DNA from: Saccharum officinarum
Taxonomy: Eukaryota > Streptophyta > Magnoliopsida > Poales > Poaceae
Assembly (NCBI GenBank): GCA_020631735.1
Contig: CM036199.1
Coordinates: 14,662,834-14,726,833, forward strand
DNA: 64,000 bases
Direction: 5' to 3'
In this document: piece by piece, positions 47,030-58,934 of the stretch
How the letters are laid out: every line of letters starts with the position of its first letter
Numbering within the stretch: position 1 is the first letter of the stretch
Notes under the pieces: generated by a model
Told to the model about the DNA's origin: nothing
The model's database searches: none
The model's input: only the letters and a program-made list of their open reading frames with translations
Made by a program: the position numbers and the translations under genes

Positions 47030-47690
47030 AGTGAGGACCAGATCACTTGAAGATCCATGAGAAACTGCGTCAGTTTCACAAATTTTGCAGCGCAGCATTT
47101 TGCCTGGGCAATGCTGTTTAATAGATATATAGGGACTTGTTATAAGTGGATTCATCTCTACCGTTATCGTACTTATGAACTGAGTTTCGAAAAAAGAACT
47201 TATTAACTGTTGCCACCCTGGATAATTCCTGGGTTGCAACCTTTGCCATCTAAACATTCTCCCAGAACTTAATTCGAATGGTTGAAATGGTTGGCTGCAC
47301 GTGTATAACTTCGCGCCCGTCGCTGGAGTTTGTCACTTTCATTTTGGATTTTGTTTTCCACTATATTCTCGTCTAAGCCTTGCTTGTGTTCTGGCGAGGA
47401 AAAATTAAACATTTTTATGACTTGTTTGGCTTATTTAGGCGAGAAAAATGTTTGACATTTATATGACTTGTTTGGCTTGTGTTCAGGCGAGAAAAATATT
47501 TGACATTTTTTTTATAAAAAAATGAGACCGAAATTTTGCCTGGTTCTTGAGAGTTGAGATCAACCCAAACAAGCCTTGACGGCTAGCTGTTGGACGCCAG
47601 CCGTGGCTGCAAGCGGCGCGCCCGGCGCCCACGCAGCCACAGCCACGGCCCATCGCTTCCCGAGCGCCGAAATCGAAATCCAAACGCACA
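47030..47690. other. FKBP-PPR intergenic region, copy C
   Basis: It matches 9440-10102, including the three ~47-bp units (about 47385-47512). An A run is two bases shorter near 47515. No gene is seen. Confidence 0.6.
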
Positions 47691-49477
47691 ATGCCTTCGC
47701 CGCCGCCGCATCCCACCGTGTGTGCTCTCCTCCCCTTCTCTCCCTCATCCGCCGGCCACCCTCGACACTCGGGCCTCCCCGCGCGCCGCCGCCTGTGTGT
47801 CCGCAGCTCTAGGCCCAGCCCGCCGGGTCTCCCCAAGCCCACTAGGCCGCCTCCGCCGCCACCGCGCCGCCTGCACGGGGCGGACCGCCGCCTCAGCGCC
47901 CTGATCCACCGGGGCGACCTCGACGCGGCGCTCCGCCTCGTGGGCTCCTCGCCGCGCCCGCCCGACGTTCCGCTCGCCAATCGGCTTGTCCGCGACCTCT
48001 GCCGGCGGGGCCGCCCCGCCGACGCCGCGCGCGTCGTCGAGGCGTGCGGGCCCGAGGCCACCGCCGCCACCTACGGCGCGCTGGTCGACGGGTACTGCCG
48101 CGCGGGCCTGCTCGAGGACGCGCGCCGCGTCGTGGGCAGCATGCCCGCGCACGTGCAGGCCAGCAGCGCGTACGCCTACAACCCGCTCATCCACGCGCTC
48201 TGCGAGCGCGGGCGGGTCGCGGACGCCCTCGGCGTGCTCGACGGCATGCTCTGCCGCGGCTGCGCGCCCGACGTGGTCACCTACAACATCCTCCTCGAGG
48301 CGGCGTGCAAGGGGAGAGGATACCGGCAGGCCATGGAGCTCATCGACCTCATGCGCACAGAGGGGTGCGAGCCCAACGTCGTGACGTACAATGTCATCAT
48401 CGACGCTATGTGCAGAGAAGGTGATGTAGACCAGGCACGCGAGCTTCTGAACAGCTTGCCTTCTAGAGGTTGCAAGCCCAACACTGTCAACTACAACACT
48501 GTTTTGAAGGTTTCTGTAGCATTGAGCGATGGGTGGATGCTGATGAGCTTCTAGACGAGATGGTTCGAGAGAATTGCCCACCAAACGAAGCAACAATCAA
48601 TGTGATCGTCAATACCTTGTGTCGAAAAGGATTGCTCCAGAAGGTTACTCGGTATCTAGAGAAAATGTCAAAGCATGGATGCACGGCAAATGTTGTTACT
48701 TACAATGCTGTCATCAGTGGGATGTGTGAGCAAGGGCATGTGGATAGTGCCTTGGAGTTACTAAGCAACATGCAATCCTTTGGTTGTAAACCTGATATCG
48801 TCACCTACAACACTCTGCTAAAGGGTTTGTGCAGCGCTGATCGGTGGCAGGATGCTGAGGAGCTAATGATTAAGATGTCCCACAATGATTGCCTCCCAGA
48901 TAACGTGACATTCAATACTATAATTAGTTTCTGGTGTCAAAAGGGATTGATTTTGCAGGCTTTTGAAGTTTTTAAGCAAATGCCTGAGAAAAGCTGCAAT
49001 CCTAATTCAACCACTTACAGTACAATAATAGGTGGACTAGCCAAGGCTGGCAAGATGGAACAAGCCCTTGAGTTGTTGAATGAAATGGCCAGCAAAGGAT
49101 TCAACACAGATAAGATGTACCAGTTGTTAACTGAGAGTCTGAATAAAGAGGATAAAATTGAAGAGATTGTTCAGGTGGTTCATAAGCTGCAAGATTCAGG
49201 CATATCACCTCAGACAGTACTCTACAATACAGTACTGTTAGGGCTTTGCAGAATTGGGAACACAGATTATGCTATTGATGTGCTTGCTGATATGGTGTCT
49301 TGTGGTTGTATGCCTGATGAATTGACCTACATTATACTCATTGAAGGTTTGGCTTATGAGGGCGATTTGAAGGAGGCAAGAGAATTGCTAAGCAAGTTGT
49401 GCTCAAGAGATGTTCTTTCTAACAGCTTGATCAAGAATGAAGCTTTGTTGTTAGATCAAAATATTCACTCTTCTTGA
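47691..49477 (+). pseudogene. P-class PPR protein gene, copy C, full length with a 1-base deletion
   Basis: Single exon. If the missing base is counted the frame spans 596 codons (595 residues). The first 287 codons read from 47691. At 48509-48510 a GGG of copy A (10921-10923) is GG, so the frame shifts and stops at 48554; the other part is open from about 48485 to 49477. The protein has an Arg/Pro/Ser-rich transit peptide (1-60) and about 14 consecutive 35-residue P-type motifs (YNxLLxxxC, YNxVIxGMC). There is no E, DYW or SMR extension. P-class proteins bind single-stranded organellar RNA one base per motif, stabilising or activating transcripts. A relation to the At1g09900 group is possible but unproven. 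The first ~700 nt are extremely GC-rich and the rest near-average, the grass 5' GC gradient. The deletion may be a sequencing error. Confidence 0.87.
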
Positions 49478-51103
49478 GTCATGATTAATTCAAGGGCATG
49501 TATGCACTTTTAACATCATTGTATGTAGTGGTGGAGTAGGTTAGCACTTACACATTGCTTCAATTTTGGTTGTAAGTCCTCTTTGCTTCAGGCATGTTGT
49601 AGTGTAGAGCTTAGTTCTCCATCTTTTTTGTTCTTTCTGTAACAATGCTGTCCAATATCATGCCTGTTTGGCTGATTGTAGTTGCAATTTTTTATGCATA
49701 CTTACAGAGCACATTGGATTGTAAACATGATTTGATGTTTACTTTCTGGATGCACATTTAGCCAACGCACCCTCATATCCAAAATATAAGCCATTTCAGG
49801 CCTGTACTTTGGATCAGTATTCTTTGTTTCTGTTTGGAGATACTTGCCCCTGGATTTAGGTTAAGGTGAAATGTGTAGCCAGGTTTAAGGAGCAGGATAT
49901 TGTGGGCTTGCACCTTTATATTATTATAGCAGTTCCTGGAGTACTTTGTTTAGAAACAAGTGATCCATTTTTTAGTTGTTTGTTATAAAATAAAAAACAT
50001 AAATGGATATTAGGCCTTTGCCTCTGAGATCAGTATAGTAACTATTCCTTTGTTTTAGTAGACTAGAAAAGTTGGGTTTGGGTCTAATGTGAAATCAATT
50101 CCTAGTTGTGATTGCTTACTTTAATGTAACAGAAGTGGCATTTAAAGAATCATTACACATTTGGAGCTCAAGTTACTTCTGACGGATGGCCATGCTTATC
50201 TTGTAAGGTGTCTGGACCCCATGTTTGTGCCATTTCAAGATAACCAGCCTTGTGATATTGTGTTTAGTATGATAATAATCAAAATGCAGGCTCATGCTCT
50301 GTTATATTAACCTTATTCTCAGTTAGATATGTCCATTGAATTTGATCAAATTTCCCCTTATGCCAATTATATTAACCTCTGGCTCGTACTGCTGTATATT
50401 TTCTAGGACACTACTGCTGTATATTTACATGCAGGTGGCCTTGTTTGCTGTTGCTGCAGTAGGAGTTAAGACATAAGGCAGCTAATATGCTTTGAAAAGA
50501 AGCTGTATAAGCACTAATGCTATGGATATTGCATTAGCGGATAGCCCTCTAATTTCTCTGTTATGGCCATTGCATGAGTTCATACATCTTTTCTTCTACT
50601 TTCATCGATGGTAGCGAATTATGTGTCCAACCTTACTTTACTACATTTATATCTTACATCCTAGACTGGTTAGGTTAGCATGTCTATCATTTGAAAACTC
50701 TTGTTTGCTATGGTGTAATTCCTGAATTGGGCAGAGTCTTGCACAACTACAGAAAGCTCTCCAGCTTGGATACCTTGGAAGACTGAAATTGTGGTATGCA
50801 TGATCACCTTTTACTTATCTCCATTTTGCTCACTGTATGGATGATTATCTTCCTTTGATCTTTTTTTGTGTGTGTATAGTCAACACCTTTTAGTTGATTC
50901 AGGGGGGATAATCCTTCTAAGATACTCCACTGAAGTTCTTTTGAACAATGCTGGTTAGTTTATCTTAACTTCCTTAGACTTCTGTTCTAGTGCTACCCTG
51001 CTAAAGTGGTGAAAGGCTGTACTGCTGCACTTGACTATTCGGGTTGCCATCGAAGCTTTCAAACTTTTTTACTCTTATAGGTGCAATCTTATAAATTACC
51101 TGC

Positions 51104-51146
51104 TCCCCCCCCCCCCACCCACCAGCAACCCCCCCCCCCCCCCCCC
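51104..51146. repeat. Cytosine homopolymer tract in two blocks
   Basis: A run of about 12 C, a short cacccaccagcaa spacer, then a run of about 18 C. The minus strand is G-rich and could form a quadruplex. The exact lengths are unreliable because homopolymers are often miscounted. Confidence 0.8.
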
Positions 51147-52677
51147 AATAGATTCATCATTTTTGTTAGTGTTTTGCACCTACACAGGCTAAGGTAGCAA
51201 CGTAGCTTCACTAATGGCCCTTGGATCTTTGAACATGCTTGAAGTGTTGGATTGATGTGTGTTCTTCTCATCTTCTGTGTGTAGCAGTTGTCGAAATTCA
51301 AAACCAAATGTAGGCTGAACATCACCAAATTTTCTGAACTTATGTTGCCTTTGCAGTTTACATCTACGGAACTCCTGTCCTGTGGCATTACCAGTTCATA
51401 GCAAGTTCCTGGGCCTGAAGACCATCTGGGCATCTATCATGTTTGGGCAGCATCATGTCAAGTCGATTCTACTCAATCAGTCCACTGCCCCAAGGACAAC
51501 ATAATTGACACGACGCTGCTAATTAAATTTCCTTTTCTGTCAGTTTTTCTGGCTGTCGGTAAAGCTGCCTAACCACCACCGCCGACATGATGCTGAAAGG
51601 CGAAAGGTTCGGGCCAGCGTATCATAACAGTACACCTTCCGGTCCTTATTGTCTAATTCGTTACTTTGCTGGTCTAGGGATCGACGTATCTGCTTTCGCG
51701 CAAAGCAGCTGAGGTGTTGGACTGAACGAGCATACTCCTACGGAATAGTACAGCATTGCAAAGTTGTGCCTGGTGGTTCGTCGTTCTGAACCCAGCTGTT
51801 CAGACTCCAAGAGGATTTTCAGCTTCTGGCTGGCTGCTTATCTATCTGCTCTCAACTCGCTGACCATGGACCACGATGTACCCCACTACCACAGCATGAT
51901 AACTAGGACCTGGAACCGGAGAGCCCTCTGAGAGTGGAACTCTGGATTGAACCCGATGCTTCTGCTGCGCATTGCCACACGGGACCAAGACCAACCGACA
52001 GACCGACCAGGTGAGCAAGAACAACCAGGCAAAATTTATGATACAGGACAAGAATTTGACCCAAAACTACTCTATCAGTGCTTCAGATACGATATAAAAC
52101 TATAATCATGAGCAAACATTTTTTTTTACCGTGTGTTTAATGGCATCAATTTTGTGCGATAAAAATGTACTAGTATAGTAGAATAATTGCTGGTCAAAAG
52201 GTTTGAATAAACAAGAAAAATACTCGTAAGCCCCGTAGTTTCAAACCCCTTTTCCCGCGCCTGCCAATCAGTAAAGTTCCGTCTCGTCCGTTTATTTCCC
52301 ACCCAAAGGCAAAGCAGCCAGGTTGCATTGCATCTCCCCGGCGCCGTGGCCGGAGGCCGGAGCTCCTCCTCGCCCCCGGTCTCGTCGACAAACCGCTGCC
52401 CCGCCGCTCGGTCAAGCTAGCCAAGTTTCGGGGCGTGTTTGGTGTTGACATTCTTGGCGTCAACACGGACCTGCCCTCGGCCGGTTCACACTCTCCGGCC
52501 ACAGCTGCGTGGACTCCAGCCACCGGGACCGTACCAGCTGACCTGCGTGCGGCTGCTGCCGTCGCGGTTGCGGTTTCAGACGACCCTGGAGCGAGCGAGT
52601 GTAGGTAGCACCGCGGGCCGGTCTCTGCTCCTGGTCCTCCGTTGCTCATGACGTTTGACCGCGCCCTAATACTACCA

Positions 52678-52920
52678 GGCCTTGTTTAGATGCACTCCAA
52701 AAGTTGAAATTTTTTCACTCTCTTTTCATCACATCAATCTTTGGACTCATGCATGAAGTAGTAAATATAGGTAAAAAAATAACTAATTATACAGTTTAGT
52801 TGAAAATCACGAGATGAATCTTTTGAGCCTAGCTGGTCCATGATTGGATAATATTTGCTAAATAAAACGAAAGTGGTACTATTCATCGGGCTGAAATTTT
52901 TTCAGCATCTAAACGTGGCC
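52678..52920. mobile_element. MITE of the common grass GGCCTTGTTTAG type, 243 bp
   Basis: The ends GGCCTTGTTTAGATGC and GCATCTAAACGTGGCC are inverted repeats with two mismatches. CAG lies on each side and may be a 3-bp target duplication. The interior has the familiar grass MITE text around gatgaatcttttgagcct and catgattgg. It has no coding capacity; the superfamily is not assigned here. Confidence 0.8.
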
Positions 52921-53029
52921 CAGGTACCAGTACTACTGCTACTGTAGCAAGACCCGTCAAGCACACTGTACACACCAGGTTTTTCCGGCCTGTCGGCGTC
53001 GCGTGCGCACGCGACACGCGAGGATGTTG

Positions 53030-53541
53030 TGTTGGATTGATCTCCGAGGCCCAGCCCAACGGCTAAGGCCTCATCCCCCCTGGATCGCGCCCTGATCGGG
53101 GGCGCCCAACCGATCCATGGTTGGTGGGCCCCCGACGCGCTGCGCTATATAAAGAAGGGAGTGGGGGGCCGCAGGCACTTGATCCAAGGTTCGCCGTGCC
53201 CTAAACCCGCTCCACAAACCCTAGGCCATCCGATCGGCTTGCGCAGTGGCGTCGGGAAGCACCACTGCGCTACCTCCGTTCTACTCTTTCCCCGTCGTCG
53301 GTCAGTGCCGGTGGAGGCCCGAAGGACGACGGAATCTACTCCGCCACCACATCAACTCCATCACCATGGATGCTTCCGGATCTGCTCCCACCAACGACGG
53401 TCGAAACCCTAAACTCCTACATCTATGTGTCTCTCTGTTTCCTTTTATTTGTAATAGATCTATTGTTGTTCCTATGTATCACTGTCTTCATTGTTTGTAC
53501 CCCGACCCGATACACTGCTAGTAGATCCTGTTTTTCTATCA
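53030..53541 (+). repeat. Copia-2 5' LTR (512 bp)
   Basis: It starts TGTTGGATTG and ends TTTCTATCA. TATATAAA is at 53146, followed by the transcribed R/U5 part. Confidence 0.95.
53146..53153 (+). promoter_or_regulatory. Copia-2 LTR TATA box
   Basis: TATATAAA sits about 115 bp into the LTR, after a GC-rich stretch with inverted-repeat character (cgatcc...ggttgg). The same box is at 59050 in the 3' LTR. Confidence 0.7.
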
Positions 53542-53542
53542 A

Positions 53543-53554
53543 TGGTATCGGCCG
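53543..53554 (+). other. Copia-2 primer-binding site (initiator tRNA-Met type, degenerate)
   Basis: tggtatcggccg follows the LTR end after one base. Its first seven bases match the usual tRNA-iMet site TGGTATCAGAGC; the remainder does not. Confidence 0.65.
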
Positions 53555-54599
53555 ATCTAGTAGTAGATCGGGCTCGGGGACCACCCAACAAGAACAGCGA
53601 ATACGTAGAAAAGGGGTTTTTTTTTCTTTTTCAAACCCTAACCCTAGCCAGACACGCAAGAATAGAGAAACCTAACCCTAAAAGCACAAGAAAAGGCCGG
53701 GAGTTCATCGTTTTACCTGTGCCATAGTCGAACCCGCACCGCCGCCGGCTCACCGACTTTTTCGAACCACCACGAACGGTCGGGAAACCTCTTCCAGTGA
53801 AGCACCGCGCTCGAGCACCGCGCTCGAAACCTCTAGACGGCGGCCCGCTCATCCATCGGAGAGCGCGCGCACCGGCCAGGGGCTTCGGGGCGGCGCCGTC
53901 CTTCTCTCCGGCCGCCGCAAGGGCCTCGGTCTCTTGCGTTTCGGAGAGATGAGAAAGAACGAACCAAGGCAGAGAGAAAGAACAGGCGTCGGTGAGAATG
54001 AGTTAGGGTTTTCGTCCGGCGGCTGCATCCACGGTTTTTGTTCATGCGACTTCGCAGGAGAACCGTCGGATGAAATCCAACGGCTCTCGGCTGCTGGACC
54101 CAAGTTCAGCCCAGGCGGGTTTTTGGCGATGGGCCGAATGCGCGCCGCCGGCCCAGGTTGCGGCCTGGCTGGGCGCGCAAACCCCGCGCGCAGTTTGGCT
54201 GGGCCGAAAGTGGTCGTGGGCTGCTTCGTTGGCCGCAGCCTGTTAAGCACAGTGCAAGTTTTTCATTTTTTTTTCAGAAGCATATAAACAATTGTTTTGC
54301 CCAGTTATTAAACTCTTTTTAATTGCACCAACGTGTTTATTACTTAGAGAGCAAAGTCAGCAAGTTATGCTTCTGAAAAATAGCAAGTTAATTAAAGTTT
54401 TCCGCTGCGCAAGCTCTAATATTTTATGCATTTATTCTATTCTGCCCAACGGTGATTAGGATTTATGTACAGAGTTAATTTTTGTATATCTTGATTTTGA
54501 CCAACGTTAAATTAAGATATGCAATTATTTTTTCCTAGATTTAATGTTGATGACCTCACTATTTTATTATGTTTAATTTCAGACCAAGCGCTCAATGCG
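53555..54599 (+). other. Copia-2 leader between primer-binding site and gag
   Basis: About 1 kb without a credible frame. Overlapping short frames on both strands at 53850-54290 have no recognisable domain. A TTTCAG just before gag (about 54577-54582) could be a splice acceptor, but no donor was established. Confidence 0.55.
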
Positions 54600-57500
54600 A
54601 TGCACTTTATTAGTGCAATCCCAAAGCTAACGGGACAGAACTATGTTCTGTGGCGCGAAGAACTTGATGCAGCTCTAGCACTTGCTGAGATAGATTTGGC
54701 TCTTCAGGAGCCAAAGCCCACTGAGCCAGAGGAGCCCGAAAGGGCCCAAAATGAGACCGATGAAGCTTTTGCTAATCGGAAGCGAGACTATGCTCCCATT
54801 AGAGCAAAGTATGATCTTGAGAAGTACAAGTGGGAAAAGTCAAACCGCAAGTGCAAGATTGTCATCAAGAAAACCATCACAGAGGGCTTAAGAGGTGCCA
54901 TCCCAGAATGTGAAACAGCAAAAGAATACCTTGAGAAAGTAAAGAATCAGTTCACTGGTTCCACCAAAGCTCATGCTTCCACACTGATCCAGAAACTCAC
55001 TAACATGAGGTTCACAGGGGGGAGTGTGAGAGAGCACATTCTGAGCATGAGCACCATGGCAGCTAAGTTAGACAAGCTAAAGATGCCCCTGGCAGATGGT
55101 TTCATCATTCACCTAGCTCTAAACTCCCTTCCCAAAGAGTATGAGACATTTGTTGTTAATTACAATACACAGCCAGAGGATTGAGATTTAGAGAAGGTGA
55201 TTGCCATGTGTGTGCAAGAAGAAGAAAGGCTAAAGAATGCAAATGGTGGTTCTGTGAACTTTGTCAAAGGAAAGAACAAGAAACCATTCTACAACAAGAA
55301 AGCTCAAGATGCCTCCACCTCTCATAATAAGGGAGGAAACTCTTCACAGCCTAAAGCACAGCCGAAACAAGACAACCAGCAGAAACAGGAGGACCCGGAT
55401 CGCTGTAGATGGTGCAATGAGACAGGGCATTGGAAGCACGACTGCCCCAAGTTCATGAGGCACTGCCTAGTAAAGGGTGAGGACATTATAACTTTTGTTG
55501 ATGAATCCTTATATCTAAGCTATGCTAGATCCACATGGTGGATTGACTCAGGTGCAACTGTTCATGTTGCCAACTCTTTGCAGGGATTCAATGGAGGGAG
55601 AACCCTTCAAAGAGGAGAAAGACAGATTAAGGTGGCCACTGGTGTTGAAGCTGAAGTTCGAGCTATAGGAAATCTATCTCTAGACTTAGCTAGTGGTTTC
55701 ACACTTGAGTTGCATGATGTTCTTTATGTTCCCTCTTTAGCCAGAAATTTGATTTCAGTTTCATGTTTGTCAGACTATGGTTTTGATTGTCATTTCAGCA
55801 AGAACAACTGTAAGCTACAGTTAAATAATAAGTGTGTGGGTCTTGCCTTCCGACAAGACAAACTTTATTTATTATCTATGTCTGAGAATGTGAATGCTGA
55901 ATGTAATAATGCTGAGAATGCAATACCCGCAGATGCTAGCAAGAAAAGGAAAAGAATTGATTCCTCATCGAAATTATGGCACTGTCGTTTAGGCCATATT
56001 TCGAGGGGGAGAATAGAACGCTTAGTTAGAGAATCAATACTCCCACCACTAGAACTCTCAGAGTTAGAGCAATGTGTTGATTGCATTAAAGGCAAGTTAG
56101 TAAAGAACATAAAGAAAGGCGCTAAGCGAAGCACGGGAGTACTAGAATTGATCCACACAGACATCTGTGGACCTTTTCCAGTGACATCTGTGGATGGTTT
56201 TGATTCCTTCATCACATTCACAGACGACTACTCTCGTTTTGGATATATATATCCAATCAAAGAACGTTCAGAAGCTTTAGACAAGTTTAAGATATTCAAG
56301 GCTGAGGTTGAAAATCAACTAGACAGAAAAATCAAAGTAGTAAGATCTGACCGTGGAGGGGAGTACTACGGTCGACATACCCCTTATGGACAAGTCCCTG
56401 GACCTTTTGCAAGGTTCTTACAGGAAAATGGCATAGTAGCCCAGTATTCAATGCCGGGCGACCCACAGCAAAATGGAGTAGCAGAAAGGCGTAACCGTAC
56501 TCTAATGGATATGGTGCGCAGTATGATGAGCTATTCCACTCTGCCATTGAGTTTGTGGATGGAGGCCTTAAAAACCGCCATTCATATTCTCAATAGAGTT
56601 CCAAGCAAGTCAGTACTTAAAACACCGTATGAGTTGTGGACCGGCAGGAAACCCTCAGTCAACCATCTGCGTGTCTGAGGGAGCCCTGCTGAAGCAAAAG
56701 TATTTAACCCAAACATAGGAAAGCTAGACCCCAAAACAGTAAGTTGCCATTTCATTGGCTATCCAGAAAAGTCAAAAGGTTATCGTTTTTACTGCCCTGG
56801 TAGACATACCAAGTTTGTGGAAACAAGACACGCTAGTTTTCTAGAAGATCAGATGATCAGGGGGAGCAAGACAGCGCGAGAAATCACCCTTGAAGAGAAG
56901 CGGGTGTTCGTGCCCATCCCTATGGTGCAGGAACCCTACTTCACGCTGCCTGTTGTTGTTGGACCTACGCAAGTGGTGACAACACCTGCTGTAATTTCGC
57001 CTACGGCTAATTCGGAACCTGTCTTTCAGGAACCGAATGAACCCATAGTCGATGAACAGCAGCCCCAACAAGATCAGCCCCAAGAACAAGAAATGCCAGT
57101 AGCAGAACCTTCTGGCAGACCTCAAAGAGCGAGAAAGTCTCCTATTCCAGATGACTACATAGTCTATGAATGCGAAGAAGTTCAGATGGAGGATGAACCC
57201 ACCTCATTTGAAGAAGCCATGAGGAGCACTGAAGCATCTAAGTGGCAAGAAGCCATGGAAGATGAATTAAAGTCCATGAGTACCAATAAAGTTTGGGACC
57301 TAGAGGAAATTCCTGAAGGAGCCAAAACAGTAGGCTGCAAATGGGTCTACAAAGTGAAACGTGACTCCAAAGGGAACATAGAAAGGTATAAAGCAAGACT
57401 GGTAGCAAAAGGTTTTACTCAGCGAGAAGGGATAGATTACAATGAAACGTTCTCTCCCGTCTCGAGCAAGGACTCCTTTAGAATCATAATGGCCCTAGTG

Positions 57501-58763
57501 GCACATTTTGATCTAGAATTACATCAGATGGATGTGAAGACAGCGTTTCTCAATGGGGATCTAGAAGAAAGAGTGTACATGGCACAACCGAAAGGTTTTG
57601 CTGTGACAGGCAAGGAAAGAATGGGCTGTCGCCTGAAGAAATCCATTTATGGATTAAAGCAAGCATCCAGACAGTGGTATTTGAAGTTTGATAAGACAAT
57701 CAGGAAATTTGAGTTTAAAGAGAATGTTGAGGACAATTGCGTATATGCAAAGTTTAAGAATGGGAAATATATTTTCCTAGTACTGTATGTAGATGACATT
57801 CTACTAGCAAGTAGTGATGTCACTCTGCTACAGGAAACCAAAAGATTTTTGTCCTCAAATTTTGATATGAAAGATTTAGGTGAAGCTTCTTTTGTCTTGG
57901 GCATAAAGATTCACCGAGATAGAAACCGAGGGGTATTGGGATTATCCCAAGAGGCATATATAGAGAAAATATTAAAGAAATTCAATATGCATAAGTGTAG
58001 ACTATCACCTGCTCCTATTGTAAAAGGTGACAAGTATGGGGAACATCAATGTCCCAAGAGCAAGTTCGAGCGCGATCGCATGCAAGCCGTTCCATACGCT
58101 TCAGCTGTCGGAAGCTTACAGTATGCTCAAGTGTGCACACGCCCAGATCTGACTTTTGTGACTGGGCTACTTGGCAGATATCAAAGTAATCCAGGTATGG
58201 AACACTGGAATTTAGTAAAGAAGGTCTTAAGATACTTGCAAGGCACGAAAGGGCTCATGCTAACCTATAGAAGATCTGATGACCTACAAATAGTAGGATA
58301 TTCAGATTCTGATTACGCGGGAGATGATAGAAAGTCTACCTCAGGGTATATATTCACTCTCGCGCAAGGAGCCATATCATGGAAAAGCTCAAAACAAACA
58401 ATAGTCACTGCATCGTCCACAATGTATGCTGAATTTATTGCTTGTTATGAGGCGTCAGGACAGGTGAATTGGCTTAAGAAATTTATACCCAGTTTAAAGG
58501 TGGTCGACAGCATCGATAAACCACTAAAGTTGTATTGTGATAACGAGCCAGCAGTGTTGTATGCTCACAACAATAAGTCAAGCAATGCCGCCAAGCACAT
58601 TGACATAAAATATTATGTTGTGAAGGATAAAATCCGGGATCACGTCATAAGTCTTGAACATATAAGCACAGAAAAGATGTTAGCGGATCCGCTTACGAAA
58701 GGCTTACCGCCCAATGTGTTCAGAGAACACGTAGCCGGCATGGGTTTAAAGGAAAGCCTGTGA
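54600..58763 (+). pseudogene. gag-pol: Copia-2 gag-pol polyprotein with two in-frame TGA stops
   Basis: One frame from ATG 54600 to the stop at 58763. Gag is a UBN2/DUF4219-like domain (TGQNYVLWREELDAAL) with a CCHC zinc knuckle [14 protein letters not shown] (about 55402-55443). The protease has [11 protein letters not shown]. Integrase has a pre-integrase HCRLGH...CVDC motif and the DDE residues in [19 protein letters not shown] and [11 protein letters not shown] carries MDVKTAFLNGD and the catalytic YVDDILLASSD. RNase H carries YSDSDYAGD and YCDNEPAVLYAHN. TGA at 55182-55184 (gag) and at 56676-56678 (end of integrase) each stand where related proteins have Trp, so each fits a single G-to-A change in TGG. 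The frame is otherwise open. As read it cannot make the full polyprotein. Confidence 0.95.
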
Positions 58764-58919
58764 TTCCTGGATAGTAAGAGGGCCCAAGGCGAGAATCCAT
58801 CTCTAAACAGAAAAGTGTTTGTGGCTGTCTAATCTAATGGTAGTAACTGTTATGATGAAACATGCTCAATGCACTAATTTGTGATGGGGTGGGTTAACAA
58901 AGCGAGAAAGCAGAGATGA

Positions 58920-58934
58920 GATCAAGGGGGAGAA
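58920..58934 (+). other. Copia-2 polypurine tract
   Basis: gatcaagggggagaa abuts the 3' LTR and would prime second-strand synthesis. Confidence 0.85.

Larger units (their letters stand above)
49478..53029. other. Intergenic region downstream of PPR, no gene recognised
   Basis: AT-rich 3' UTR-like sequence lies just after the PPR stop. Beyond that there is no frame with a recognisable domain. The stretch contains a cytosine tract (51104-51146) and a MITE (52678-52920). Sequence at 52300-52650 is GC-rich but its frames on both strands look like chance. Confidence 0.5.

Noticed and set aside
47483..48596. Long minus-strand frames opposite the PPR gene (also 9922-10606 in copy A)
   Set aside because: They mirror the very GC-rich PPR coding strand, where stops are rare in all frames. 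They have low-complexity Arg/Ala/Gly composition and no domain.
53850..54290. Overlapping frames in the Copia-2 leader as a possible extra gene
   Set aside because: Open on both strands without a recognisable domain and located between primer-binding site and gag, so most simply untranslated leader.
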